The notes under the pieces: generated by a model
What the model was told of the DNA's origin: nothing
What the model saw: the letters and a program-made list of their open reading frames with translations, nothing else
The model's database searches: none
Assembly (NCBI GenBank): GCA_013821605.1
Contig: JACDGP010000054.1
Span: 1 to 34,210 of the forward strand
DNA: 34,210 nt
Direction of reading: 5' to 3'
From: Herpetosiphonaceae bacterium
GTDB taxonomy: Bacteria > Chloroflexota > Chloroflexia > Chloroflexales > Kallotenuaceae
Translations under genes and position numbers: made by a program
Shown: one piece after another, positions 7,822 to 16,095 of the stretch
Layout of the letters: each line of letters opens with the position of its first letter
Position numbering within the stretch: position 1 is the first letter of the stretch

Positions 7822-7845
7822 AGCAATTATTGCTTACGCATAAGC
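7822..7845. other. Overlapping small palindromes after the VOC gene
   Basis: AGCAATTATTGCT (7822-7834) is a perfect inverted repeat. It runs into GCTTA/TAAGC (7832-7845), which could form an alternative hairpin. It begins 8 bp after the VOC stop codon. No U-tract follows, so termination is uncertain. The remaining bases up to 8035 show no gene; CTATGC/GCATAG (7988-8003) is another small inverted repeat. Confidence 0.3.
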
Positions 7846-8035
7846 ATGGTCATCAGCGAGGGTTTCTGCTGTCAAGGCCCAATAAGAATTAACGCGTCGG
7901 AGCCCTAGCCACGTGATCCAACTTCAAACAACTGGTGAGCGAAGAGGCTGCATGCTATCCATCCGCCTACTACTTTTGGGTTATTCCTATGCTGAGGCAT
8001 AGACTTTCCGCACCATAGGGCTTCAAAACAACCTC

Positions 8036-8078
8036 TTGACAAACTAATACTATTAGTCTATCATCTAAATATATTAGT
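8036..8078 (+). promoter_or_regulatory. Promoter with TetR-type operator for the MBL/TetR pair
   Basis: TTGACA (8036-8041) and TATCAT (8059-8064) are separated by 17 bases, a near-consensus promoter. The spacer holds a perfect inverted repeat ACTAATA-C-TATTAGT (8043-8057). A second, imperfect copy (CTAAATATATTAG, 8065-8077) overlaps the expected transcription start. An operator between -35 and -10 is the classic position for a TetR repressor, and a TetR gene is the second gene of this operon. Confidence 0.7.
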
Positions 8079-8100
8079 TAATTCGTGCAAGAGGTTCTGT

Positions 8101-8829
8101 ATGCGCATCACTCATCACGGCGACTATCTGGTTCAACTGACACGCTTCCCCCGTGTCTTCCCTGTCAACTGCTACCTCGTGCGCGAGGATGACGGCCTCA
8201 CCCTTATTGATACCGCAATCTCGAACACTGCTACGGCGATCATTGCCGCGGCTCGCGAGCTTGGTCAGCCCATACGGCGCATCGTCCTTACGCACGCGCA
8301 TGGTGACCACGCCGGCTCAACGGACGCGCTGCACCAACTGCTTCCGCAGGCGGAGGTGTTCGTCTCCGCCCGCGACGCACGCTTCCTGAGCGGGGACATG
8401 ACGCTTGATCCGGATGAACCGCAAATGAAGCTGCGCGGTGCCTACCAAAGGATCGCGACCCGCCCCGACCGCCTGCTCTCCGATGGCGATCACGTTGGCT
8501 CGCTGCAGGTCGTCAACGCGCCCGGCCACACTCCCGGCCATATCGTATTATGGGACCCGCGCGACGGCTCGCTCATTGCCGGCGACGCCTTTCAAACCCG
8601 CGCTGGTATAGCCGTCGCGGGCACTATCCGCTGGCTCTTCCCGTTCCCAGCACTGGCGACCTGGAATCGTCCACTCGCGCTCGCGAGCGCTCGCCGACTA
8701 CGGGCCCTCAATCCCCAACGTCTGGCGGTAGGGCATGGTGTCGTACTCGAGAAGCCGCTGGCCGCCATGGACTACGCGATCGCAGTCGCGACGCGTGAAA
8801 TTGGGGAGCTCCAAGCACATGGCGCGTAG
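8101..8829 (+). CDS. Metallo-beta-lactamase-fold hydrolase
   Basis: The 242-residue protein has the MBL-fold metal motif HAHGDH (His65, His67, Asp69, His70), the downstream APGHTPGHIVLW His region, and the bridging Asp in LIAGDAFQTR. Such proteins are two-metal hydrolases, including glyoxalase II, lactonases and other thioester or ester hydrolases. The substrate is not evident. There is no signal peptide, so it is cytoplasmic. The start ATG at 8101 follows the promoter/operator by 36 bp. Its 3' end overlaps the TetR gene by 11 bp, so the regulator is co-transcribed and probably controls its own operon. Adjacent TetR control suggests that the enzyme acts on an inducing small molecule; that is inference. 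Confidence 0.8.
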   Translation: MRITHHGDYLVQLTRFPRVFPVNCYLVREDDGLTLIDTAISNTATAIIAAARELGQPIRRIVLTHAHGDHAGSTDALHQLLPQAEVFVSARDARFLSGDMTLDPDEPQMKLRGAYQRIATRPDRLLSDGDHVGSLQVVNAPGHTPGHIVLWDPRDGSLIAGDAFQTRAGIAVAGTIRWLFPFPALATWNRPLALASARRLRALNPQRLAVGHGVVLEKPLAAMDYAIAVATREIGELQAHGA

Positions 8830-9394
8830 TGTTGGCATTGACCGCACCAAGGTGATTGCTGTCGCTGCTGAGCTTGCCGACGAGTTTGGGCTAGAGCAGC
8901 TAACACTCGCGCAGGTAGCAACACGTCTCGGAGTAAAATTGCCCTCCCTCTACAACCATGTTGATGGACTGCCGGACCTCCGCCGCGCACTCGCCCTGTT
9001 GGGCATACGCCAACTCATGGTGCAATTCACCCAAGCAGCAATCGGCAAGGCCGAGGATGCCGCGATCATAGCGATGGCCGACGCGTACCGGGCTTACGCC
9101 AGGGCACATCCCGGTCTCTACGCCGCGACGCTGCGTGCTCCTGGTCCTGACGATGTGGAAGCGCTGCAGGCTGCCCAATCCATTGTCGAGGTGGTACTCA
9201 CTGTGCTAGAACCATATGGCCTTGCTGAAGCAGCCGCCATCCACGCCGTGCGTGGCCTGCGTAGCATTATTCACGGCTTCGTGACCTTGGAGCTAGCAGG
9301 CGGTTTTGAGTTGCCCCTCGATCACGACGAAAGTTTCCGCTGGCTGCTGCACACTTATAGTGCCGGGGTGCGTGCCGCAGCACCCTCAGGGTGA
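8819..9394 (+). CDS. TetR/AcrR-family transcriptional repressor
   Basis: The 191-residue protein has an N-terminal TetR helix-turn-helix (TKVIAVAAELADEFGLEQLTLAQVATRLGVKLPSLYNHVDGLPDLRRALA, about residues 9-58). The C-terminal ligand domain resembles the WHG type (TetR_C_33), ending with RGLRSIIHGFVTLELAGGFELPLDHDESFRWLL. I chose ATG at 8819 because the HTH then starts about 10 residues in; a longer frame would run through the MBL gene. It overlaps the MBL gene by 11 bp and probably binds the ACTAATA inverted repeats at 8043-8077. The ligand is unknown. Confidence 0.85.
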   Translation: MARSVGIDRTKVIAVAAELADEFGLEQLTLAQVATRLGVKLPSLYNHVDGLPDLRRALALLGIRQLMVQFTQAAIGKAEDAAIIAMADAYRAYARAHPGLYAATLRAPGPDDVEALQAAQSIVEVVLTVLEPYGLAEAAAIHAVRGLRSIIHGFVTLELAGGFELPLDHDESFRWLLHTYSAGVRAAAPSG

Positions 9395-9486
9395 AATAGT
9401 ATACCAGGGAGAGCAGCAAAAAGGTTAGCGCGAATAAGCGTTGGGTCAAGCTGCCAGCAGTCGATCAATCCGGCGCTGACGGTAAT

Positions 9487-9635
9487 TCGGGATCCATCGG
9501 AGATGTGGGCATCGAGCAAGAGCCGCATGGTGGATAGGCTTCGATCACTTCCCATACGTCGAGCGCGGTCCCCAGCAGCCATGCCCGCCGGTCGTGCTTG
9601 GGACCGCGAAAGCCAATGCCAGGAAAGCGGTGCAT
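9487..9635 (-). pseudogene. Remnant of a second antitoxin/PIN-like toxin pair
   Basis: On the minus strand the frame from 9635 reads MHRFPGIGFRGP, then DRRAWLLGTALDVWEVIEAYP. This resembles the N-terminal half of DUF433-like antitoxins of the GTGLDVWEVI type. It then breaks off, and in another frame an ATG at 9528 gives MRLLLDAHISDGSRI, the usual opening of a DUF5615 PIN-like toxin. After about 15 residues the toxin similarity is lost. The antitoxin is thus truncated and abuts only the first codons of a toxin gene. Assignment rests on short stretches, so it is tentative. The surrounding bases from 9395 to 9700 hold no intact gene. Confidence 0.45.
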
Positions 9636-9705
9636 GCGCACACCTTTGGGATGACTGAAGAGGTGGGCGAGACGATGGTCAAGCACCACCGGCCTAGATC
9701 CCGCT

Positions 9706-9714
9706 TGCTATAAT
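9706..9714 (+). promoter_or_regulatory. Extended -10 promoter of the iol operon
   Basis: TGCTATAAT at 9706-9714 is a perfect extended -10 element (TGn plus TATAAT). No good -35 is present, which extended -10 promoters tolerate. Transcription would start near 9721, so the ATG at 9713 lies inside the promoter and cannot be the iolC start. This supports the start at 9737. Confidence 0.55.
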
Positions 9715-9736
9715 GGTTGACAGCGATAGGGAAAGC

Positions 9737-10774
9737 ATGAGTAAGATGGCGACTGAAAAAGCCTATGACATCATCACGATGGGGCGTTCCTCGATTGACC
9801 TGTACTCTAATGACATTGGGGCACCGTTCGAGGATATTACCAGCTTCGCAGCCTATGTTGGTGGCTGCCCGCTTAATATCAGCGTCGGCATGCAAAGGTT
9901 GGGCAGCCGGGCGGCGCTGCTGACAGCGGTAGGCGACGATCAGGTTGGCAGCTTTATCCTCCACTTTTTACAGCGGGAAGGTGTCGAGACGCGTTTCAGC
10001 GTCCACAAGCCGGGCAAGCGCTCTAGTGCCGTGCTGATGAGTATCCAGCCGCCGGATCGCTTCCCGCTGACTTTTTATCGTGACAACTGCGCCGATATCG
10101 AGTTGACGATCGATGATGTGCTCCAGACGCCGATTGCCGAGAGCCGCGTCTTGCTTATATCTGGGACGGGGCTGAGCAAAGAGCCGAGCCGGAGTGCTAC
10201 GTTGTTTGCGGCCGAAGTCGCACAGCGGGCCGGCACGACCGTCGCGCTCGATATCGACTTCCGGCCAGACCAGTGGCATGATGCGCGGGCGTTTGGCGTT
10301 ACCATCCGTGCGGCGCTGCGTCTGGTGGATATTGTGTTGGGCACCGAGGATGAAATTAATGCTGCTATGCTGACTGACCCAAGCCAGGTTAGTCTGACGC
10401 ATTCGCAGCTTTCGGATGCGCGCGTTAGTGGTGATATCGAGGCTGCGATCCAGGCCGTGCTCGCGCTCGGACCCAAGGTGCTGCTGCATAAACGTGGCGC
10501 AGCGGGTTGCAGGGTGCATCTGGTTACTCCTGGCAGTCCGGCACACCAGATCCATGCGCCGGGGTTTCCGGTGGAAGTCTCCAATATTCTGGGGGCGGGC
10601 GACGCTTTTGCCGCAGGCGCGTTGCACGGCTTTATCCAGGGGTGGGACTGGTACAAGGCGGCACGGCTGGCGAATGCGTGTGGTGCAATCGTGGTAACGA
10701 AGCCGGGCTGTGCCAATTTTACGCCGACGTATGATGAGGTGATGGCATTTGTCGCGGAGCATGGTGGCTTCTAG
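9737..10774 (+). CDS. iolC: 5-dehydro-2-deoxygluconokinase
   Basis: This PfkB-family sugar kinase of 345 residues phosphorylates 2-deoxy-5-keto-D-gluconate in myo-inositol catabolism. Early features are GRSSIDLYSNDIGAPF and the sugar-binding YVGGCPLNISVGMQRLG. The C-terminal PfkB signature ILGAGDAFAAGALHG contains the catalytic base Asp. The start at 9737 has AGGGA just upstream and lies downstream of the extended -10 box. It is followed by iolD after 117 bp that contain a hairpin repeat. Codons 18-27 are duplicated at 6940-6969. The iolD-iolE-iolG neighbours make the assignment firm; a 2-keto-3-deoxygluconate kinase is the main alternative from sequence alone. Confidence 0.85.
   Translation: MSKMATEKAYDIITMGRSSIDLYSNDIGAPFEDITSFAAYVGGCPLNISVGMQRLGSRAALLTAVGDDQVGSFILHFLQREGVETRFSVHKPGKRSSAVLMSIQPPDRFPLTFYRDNCADIELTIDDVLQTPIAESRVLLISGTGLSKEPSRSATLFAAEVAQRAGTTVALDIDFRPDQWHDARAFGVTIRAALRLVDIVLGTEDEINAAMLTDPSQVSLTHSQLSDARVSGDIEAAIQAVLALGPKVLLHKRGAAGCRVHLVTPGSPAHQIHAPGFPVEVSNILGAGDAFAAGALHGFIQGWDWYKAARLANACGAIVVTKPGCANFTPTYDEVMAFVAEHGGF
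9788..9817 (+). repeat. 30-bp direct repeat, right copy (inside iolC)
   Basis: Matches 6940-6969 at 29 of 30 bases. This copy is an integral part of iolC, in a conserved stretch of the protein, so it is presumably the original. Confidence 0.85.
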
Positions 10775-10809
10775 GAGGAGTGGCAGTGCAGGACGGCCCT
10801 CACCCCTAA

Positions 10810-10836
10810 CCCCTCTCCCAGTGCGCGGGAGAGGGG
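10810..10836. repeat. GC-rich hairpin repeat, copy 2
   Basis: The same 10-bp stem as at window positions 6-32, with loop AGTGCGC. It lies between iolC and iolD and is preceded by CACCCCTAAC. In the transcript it would form a very stable hairpin without a U-tract, so it may affect mRNA stability or relative expression of iolC and iolD rather than terminate. Confidence 0.75.
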
Positions 10837-10891
10837 AAGGAAGCAGTTCACTAAAACATGACGGGCACCCCAATGGGTGCGAGGAGTGACG

Positions 10892-12814
10892 ATGAGTGAG
10901 CAGACACGGCGTGTGACGATGGCGCAGGCGCTGGTTGCGTTTCTCCAAAAGCAGTATGTTGGGCGGGATGGCGTGGAGCAAGCGTTCTTCGCGGGGTGTT
11001 TCGGCATTTTCGGCCATGGCAACGTGGGCGGCATCGGTCAGGCGTTGCAGCAGATGCCCGAGTTGCGCTATTACCAGGCGCGCAATGAGCAGGCGATGGT
11101 GCATGCGGCGGTGGCGTATGCGAAGGTGAAGAACCGGCTGCAAACGCTGGTGTGTACGTCGTCGATCGGGCCGGGCGCCACGAACATGATTACGGGTGCC
11201 GCCACCGCTACGATCAACCGGCTGCCGGTGCTGTTGCTGCCGGGCGATATTTTTGCGCGTCGCAATGTCGCGCCGGTGCTGCAACAGCTTGAGTCGAGCC
11301 AGAGCCAGGATTTTTCGGTCAATGATTGTTTCAAGCCAGTGAGTCGCTACTGGGATCGCATCTCGCGCCCCGAGCAATTACTGACGGCGCTGCCGGAGGC
11401 ACTGCGGGTGCTGACCAGTCCGGCGGAAACGGGCGCGGTGACGCTTGGCTTGCCGCAGGACGTGCAGACGGAGGCGTATGCGTATCCCGAGGCCTTTTTC
11501 CATAAGCGGGTGTGGCATGTGCCACGCAACCGGCCAGATCGGGGTGCGCTTGAACGGGCAGCCAGCTGGATCCGGCAGAGTCGGCGACCGATGATCGTGG
11601 CGGGTGGTGGGGTGATCTATGCCGAGGCGACCGAGGCTTTGCGGCGGTTCGTTGAACAAACGGGCATCCCGGTGGGCGAGACGATGGCCGGTAAAGGGAG
11701 CCTGTGCTACGACCATCCGCTGAATCTCGGTGCGATCGGGGCGACGGGTACCTTCGCGGCTAGTCGGATCGCTAAAGATGCCGATCTGGTAATCGGGATT
11801 GGGACGCGCTATAGCGACTTCACCACCGCCTCAAAAACGGCGTTTCAACAGCCCGGCGTGCGTTTTATTAATCTCAATGTGACCGAGTTCGATGCCGGTA
11901 AACACCACGCCCTGCCGCTGGTTGGAGATGCACAGGTGACGCTCAGCGAATTGGCGCAGTTGCTTGAAGGCTATCAGGTGGCGGGCGAGTACCGGTCGAT
12001 GGTCGAGCGGCTGCATGCGGAGTGGGATACCGAGGTTGAGCGCATCTACGGTCTGCGTCACACGCCGCTGCCGAGCCAGGGAGAGTTGATCGGGGCGGTG
12101 AATGAGTTGAGCGATCCGCAGGCGATCATGGTTTGTGCGGCGGGTAGCTTGCCGGGGGATCTGCATAAGGTGTGGCGGGCACGGCACCCGAAAAACTATC
12201 ACCTGGAATACGGCTACTCGTGTATGGGCTATGAGATCGCGGGTGGGCTGGGCATCAAGATGGCCGCGCCGGAACGCGACGTGTATGTGATGGTCGGCGA
12301 TGGCTCATACCTGATGCTGAGCGGTGAGATCGTGACCTCGATCCAAGAAGGCTATAAACTGATCATTGTGCTGCTGGACAACGGCGGGTATAAGAGTATC
12401 GGGGCGCTCAGCCGGTCGCTCGGTCAAGAGGGCTTTGGCACACGCTATGTGTATTCGCAAGATGGGGTGCTGCCGAGCGATGCGGCGGGAACAGCGGTCA
12501 AGGCCTTGCCGGTCGATTTGGCGGCGAATGCCCGCAGTCTGGGTGCCGCGGTGCTCGAATGCACCGACTATCAGGAGTTTGTTGACGCGCTCGCGGCGGC
12601 TAAGCAGACGGATCACACCACGGTGATCGCTATCCATAATGATCGCTGGCAAGATATACCGGGCTACGAGAGTTGGTGGGACGTGCCCGTGGCAGAAGTG
12701 AGCGAGGTGCCGACGGTGCAGGCCGCGCGCAAGGCATGGGAAGCGATGCGGGCCAACGAGCGAACGTTTTTGCCCAGCGACGACGAGTTCAATACCGAGG
12801 GGCCAGCACGATGA
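10892..12814 (+). CDS. iolD: 3D-(3,5/4)-trihydroxycyclohexane-1,2-dione hydrolase
   Basis: This thiamine-diphosphate enzyme of 640 residues opens the ring of the inosose-derived dione to 5-deoxy-glucuronate in inositol catabolism. The N-terminal Pyr domain shows [13 protein letters not shown] and the activating Glu in [14 protein letters not shown]. The middle domain has [12 protein letters not shown]. The C-terminal ThDP-binding motif is [15 protein letters not shown], ending [11 protein letters not shown]. The start at 10892 has GAGGAG seven bases upstream. The stop codon overlaps the iolE start (ATGA). Length and motifs are typical for IolD; other ThDP enzymes such as acetolactate synthase are shorter and lack the IolD-specific C-terminus. 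Confidence 0.92.
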   Translation: MSEQTRRVTMAQALVAFLQKQYVGRDGVEQAFFAGCFGIFGHGNVGGIGQALQQMPELRYYQARNEQAMVHAAVAYAKVKNRLQTLVCTSSIGPGATNMITGAATATINRLPVLLLPGDIFARRNVAPVLQQLESSQSQDFSVNDCFKPVSRYWDRISRPEQLLTALPEALRVLTSPAETGAVTLGLPQDVQTEAYAYPEAFFHKRVWHVPRNRPDRGALERAASWIRQSRRPMIVAGGGVIYAEATEALRRFVEQTGIPVGETMAGKGSLCYDHPLNLGAIGATGTFAASRIAKDADLVIGIGTRYSDFTTASKTAFQQPGVRFINLNVTEFDAGKHHALPLVGDAQVTLSELAQLLEGYQVAGEYRSMVERLHAEWDTEVERIYGLRHTPLPSQGELIGAVNELSDPQAIMVCAAGSLPGDLHKVWRARHPKNYHLEYGYSCMGYEIAGGLGIKMAAPERDVYVMVGDGSYLMLSGEIVTSIQEGYKLIIVLLDNGGYKSIGALSRSLGQEGFGTRYVYSQDGVLPSDAAGTAVKALPVDLAANARSLGAAVLECTDYQEFVDALAAAKQTDHTTVIAIHNDRWQDIPGYESWWDVPVAEVSEVPTVQAARKAWEAMRANERTFLPSDDEFNTEGPAR

Positions 12815-13737
12815 CGGAGATCCAGATCGGCAATGCACCGTGTTCGTGGGGCACGCTTGAGTTCGAAGGGCTGGAGGGGACGCGTATCGAGCCGGCCCAG
12901 ATGCTGGATGAACTACGCGATACCGGCTATGCCGGCACAGAGTTGGGCGATTGGGGCTTTCTGCCGACGGAGCCGGCCGGCTTACGAGCAGAACTTAGCG
13001 GGCGCCAGCTCGCGCTGACGGGCGCATTCGTGCCGGTCGATCTCCGAAACCCGGCGGCACATGCGGCGGGTGAGGCCAGCGCACTCAAGGTAGCCCGCTT
13101 GCTGGCAAGCAGTGCAACGGGGGAGCGCCCGTTTCTGGTGCTGGCCGACGCGAACGGCACGGACCCGATCCGGACACAGCAAGCCGGTCGCATTACACCG
13201 GCCATGGGACTCAGTTCGGCGGAGTGGGCGATCTTTGTCAGCGGTGCCGAGCGCATTGCACGAGGCGTACGCGATGCGACCGGTTTGCGCACAGTGTTTC
13301 ACCATCACTGTGCGGGCTGCATCGAAACGCCGGATGAAATCGCGCGCTTCTTGGAACGCACCGATCCTGCGCTCGTCGGGCTCGTCTTCGATACAGGTCA
13401 CTATCTGTATGGGACGGGGCGTAACGATGGAACGGCGGTGCTGGATGGCCTGCGGCGCTTCGGTGATCGTATCTGGTATATGCATTTCAAGGATTGTGCG
13501 CCACAGGTCGCCGAACAAGCGCGAAGCGAAGGTTGGAATTATTTCACGGCGGTCCAGAACGGCCTGTTTTGCGAACTGGGCCAGGGAGCCGTTGATTTTC
13601 CGGCGGTGGTTGGTTGGCTGCGCGAACGTGATTACCACGGATGGATCACGGTGGAACAAGATGTTCTGCCGGGCATGGGTGCACCACGTGCCAGTGCTGA
13701 ACGGAATCGTGCTTATCTGACCGCCATTGGTTTGTAG
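12811..13737 (+). CDS. iolE: Inosose dehydratase
   Basis: A TIM-barrel sugar isomerase-like protein of 308 residues, assigned as 2-keto-myo-inositol dehydratase. It begins [17 protein letters not shown], as IolE proteins do. It has the metal-site patterns [45 protein letters not shown] and, near the end, WITVEQD. The start is the ATG overlapping the iolD stop by 4 bp, which gives strong translational coupling. Between iolD and iolG it would supply the substrate of IolD. It is slightly longer than the usual 298 or so residues and otherwise normal. Confidence 0.88.
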   Translation: MTEIQIGNAPCSWGTLEFEGLEGTRIEPAQMLDELRDTGYAGTELGDWGFLPTEPAGLRAELSGRQLALTGAFVPVDLRNPAAHAAGEASALKVARLLASSATGERPFLVLADANGTDPIRTQQAGRITPAMGLSSAEWAIFVSGAERIARGVRDATGLRTVFHHHCAGCIETPDEIARFLERTDPALVGLVFDTGHYLYGTGRNDGTAVLDGLRRFGDRIWYMHFKDCAPQVAEQARSEGWNYFTAVQNGLFCELGQGAVDFPAVVGWLRERDYHGWITVEQDVLPGMGAPRASAERNRAYLTAIGL

Positions 13738-13755
13738 CACGCTAGGAGCAGGTGT

Positions 13756-14778
13756 ATGCCAGCCGAATCGTTGCAGATTGGTCTGATTGGTGCGGGGAGG
13801 ATTGGGCAGGTTCACGCCGCAAGCCTGGCCAGCCGTATTCCGGCGGCACGCATGCTGATGGTGGCCGATGTGGTCGAGGATGCGGCGCAAGCGTGCGCAC
13901 GGCAGTATGGCATTCCGCAGGCGGTGCGTGATTATCATGCGCTGCTGGCAAATCCGCAGATCGAAGCCGTGGTGATTTGCAGCGCGACGGATACACACGC
14001 CCAGATTATTGCCGAAGCGGCGCAGGCCGGTAAGCATATTTTTTGTGAAAAGCCGATCGCGCTGTCACTAGGAGCGATTGACGCGGCGCTTCAGGCGGTC
14101 GAGCAGGCCGGTGTTAAGCTGCAGGTTGGCTTTAACCGGCGCTTCGATGCCAACTTTCGCCGGGTGCGGGACGCCGTGGTGCGCGGCGAGATCGGCCAGC
14201 CCGAGCTGCTACATATTATCAGCCGCGATCCGGCGCCGCCGCCACTGGCTTATATCAAGGCCTCCGGCGGCATGTTTTTGGACATGACGATTCACGACTT
14301 CGATATGGCGCGCTTCTTGATCGGCAGTGAGGTGGAGGAGGTGTATGTAGCGGCGGGCGTGATAGTCGATCCGGCGATCGGTGAGGCGGGGGATGTCGAC
14401 ACGGCGGTCATTCTGCTTAAGTTTGCGAACGGCACAATTGGAACCATCGAGAACAGCCGGCGGGCGGTGTATGGCTATGATCAGCGGGTCGAAATCTTGG
14501 GTAGTGCGGGCGCGATCCGAATCGATAATAACCATCCCAATACGGCAGTGATCAGCACCGCCGACAGCGTTCATCATGATCTGCCGCTTAACTTTTTCAT
14601 GACGCGCTATACCGAGAGTTATGTGGCCGAGTTGGCCGCATTCGTGGAGGCGGTGTTGCATGATACTGCCGTGCTGGTCAGTGGACAGGATGCACGCGTA
14701 CCGGTCGTGATGGGTTTGGCGGCACGTATGTCGTATGTGGAACACCGGCCGGTCCGGGTACATGATATTCCCTCATGA
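13756..14778 (+). CDS. iolG: Inositol 2-dehydrogenase
   Basis: A Gfo/Idh/MocA-family NAD(P)-dependent oxidoreductase of 340 residues. The nucleotide site is IGLIGAGRIGQVHA (about residues 8-21). The catalytic Lys is in CEKP (Lys99) and the substrate-site pair DxxxH is in LDMTIHDFDMARF (Asp176, His180). It would oxidise myo-inositol to scyllo-inosose, the first step of the pathway. AGGAG lies seven bases before the ATG. The family has many other sugar dehydrogenases, but the iolCDE context makes the inositol assignment likely. It is the last gene of the operon, and a new promoter begins three bases after its stop. Confidence 0.88.
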   Translation: MPAESLQIGLIGAGRIGQVHAASLASRIPAARMLMVADVVEDAAQACARQYGIPQAVRDYHALLANPQIEAVVICSATDTHAQIIAEAAQAGKHIFCEKPIALSLGAIDAALQAVEQAGVKLQVGFNRRFDANFRRVRDAVVRGEIGQPELLHIISRDPAPPPLAYIKASGGMFLDMTIHDFDMARFLIGSEVEEVYVAAGVIVDPAIGEAGDVDTAVILLKFANGTIGTIENSRRAVYGYDQRVEILGSAGAIRIDNNHPNTAVISTADSVHHDLPLNFFMTRYTESYVAELAAFVEAVLHDTAVLVSGQDARVPVVMGLAARMSYVEHRPVRVHDIPS

Positions 14779-14780
14779 TC

Positions 14781-14809
14781 TTGACAGCACCTTTGAAGGA
14801 TGCTATGTT
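14781..14809 (+). promoter_or_regulatory. Promoter of the ABC transporter/NRPS operon
   Basis: TTGACA (14781-14786) and TATGTT (14804-14809) are separated by 17 bases, directly after the iolG stop codon. The leader from here to the first ATG is about 165 bases. It contains no recognised riboswitch; in particular I see no TPP-type CTGAGA/ACCTGA core. Confidence 0.55.
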
Positions 14810-14979
14810 AGAGCCACGGGTTAACATGGCAATCCCACAGCTAGATTAGGCCGCACGCTCAACTTGAAGTAGCGCTCACTATTTCGCAGCCCAAGTAATC
14901 ACGCTCGGTTCAAATCAACTCCGGTACTTGCACGCTTCGTTGAGCTTGTCTCGGCCGTGGTGCCGAACGGGAGAAAAGT

Positions 14980-16095
14980 ATGGTTGCTCCGGTACGTTCG
15001 ACAGCAGCTGTTCTGCTTGTGTTATTGGCCCTGCTCCTCGCGGCCTGTGGCGCGCCACAGGCCGCCCAGCAGTCGCAACCGGCTGTCCAAACTGCCGCGC
15101 AGTCTCCCACGGAGGGAGGAACGGTGGCAGCAGCACAAACGGGGGGAGCAGCACAGGTGAAAGCGGGTGCAGTGACCGTCAAGGTCGCGGTATTGCCCAT
15201 TTTCTCTTATGCGCCATTCTTTATTGCTCAAGAGCAAGGGTTCTTCACCGAGCAGGGGTTGAAGGTCCAACTGGTCATGCTGGCGGGACAGGCTGACATC
15301 CTGCCGGCGTTGGTGAGCGGCCAGGTGGATGTTGGCGCAGGGCTGATTAGTGCAGGAATCCTCACGACCATTGCGAAAGACAGTAGGTTTCAGATCGTGG
15401 CCGACAAGGGCTATGCTGCAGCAAATGGTTGCGATTCGTATGCTTTGGTGGTCCGGCGCAGTCTGGTGCAAGCCGGTGTCCTCCAGCATACAGAACAGTT
15501 ACGAGGCGGGAGTATTTCATTTCCGCGTACGTCATGGCTGAACTACTATGCCGAGAAGACCTTGAACAAGGCGGGCCTGAAGATCGAAGATTTACGGCAG
15601 AATGAGTTGACCGCAGCGGTCCAGCTTGGGGCGCTGAATACGGGCCAGATTGACCTCGTCGGTAATAATGAGCCGTGGATCACACGCTTTACCCAGGCCG
15701 GCCACTCGACCATTTTTACGCCGGCCCATGAGTTGCTGCCGGATTCGCAGTCCTCGGTCACCCTCTACGGTCCGGCCCTGGTCGGCAAGAACGCCGAGGT
15801 CGGCAAGCGTTTTATGATTGCTTACCTCAAGGCGGTCCGACAGTATAACGAGGGCAGGACGGAGCGGAATACTGCGATCATGTCGAAGGCGGTGAAGCTC
15901 GATCCACCGTTGTTGAAGCAGATGTGTTGGCAACCGCTACGCCTTGATGGTCGCATCAACGTCCAGAGTATCCTCGACTTCCAGAATTGGGCGCTTGGGA
16001 AAAAGTTTATGAGACAGGCCGTGACGCCGGAACAGTTCTGGAATTCGGCGTTTGTGGACTATGCCAACAAGCAGTTGGGGGCAGTGGGCAAGTGA
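14980..16095 (+). CDS. ABC transporter substrate-binding lipoprotein (TauA/SsuA/NMT1-like)
   Basis: A 371-residue lipoprotein with signal peptide and lipobox LLAAC (Cys23), a Gln/Ala-rich linker, then a type II periplasmic-binding fold of the NMT1/TauA/SsuA group. Typical patterns are VAVLPIFSYAPFFIAQEQGFFTEQGL, then LVSGQVDVGAGLISAGIL and IDLVGNNEPWITRF. Members bind sulfonates, nitrate-like ions, pyrimidine precursors or aromatic acids; the ligand cannot be read here. It should sit outside the cytoplasmic membrane and feed the ATPase/permease pair encoded downstream. Its stop overlaps the GTG start of the A-PCP gene by 4 bp. A diverged copy of its last 20 or so codons occurs at 18120-18190, directly before the ATPase gene. 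Confidence 0.85.
   Translation: MVAPVRSTAAVLLVLLALLLAACGAPQAAQQSQPAVQTAAQSPTEGGTVAAAQTGGAAQVKAGAVTVKVAVLPIFSYAPFFIAQEQGFFTEQGLKVQLVMLAGQADILPALVSGQVDVGAGLISAGILTTIAKDSRFQIVADKGYAAANGCDSYALVVRRSLVQAGVLQHTEQLRGGSISFPRTSWLNYYAEKTLNKAGLKIEDLRQNELTAAVQLGALNTGQIDLVGNNEPWITRFTQAGHSTIFTPAHELLPDSQSSVTLYGPALVGKNAEVGKRFMIAYLKAVRQYNEGRTERNTAIMSKAVKLDPPLLKQMCWQPLRLDGRINVQSILDFQNWALGKKFMRQAVTPEQFWNSAFVDYANKQLGAVGK

Noticed and set aside
9713-9736. Earlier iolC start at 9713
   Set aside because: The ATG overlaps the TATAAT of the extended -10 promoter, and the start at 9737 has a ribosome binding site.
9968-11377. A 469-residue open frame on the minus strand across iolC and iolD
   Set aside because: It lies opposite two well-supported genes, is rich in Arg/His as expected of an antisense shadow, and shows no domain.
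14810-14979. A TPP or other riboswitch in the leader of the NMT1/TauA-like gene
   Set aside because: No conserved TPP core (CTGAGA, ACCTGA) or other recognisable aptamer motif is seen.
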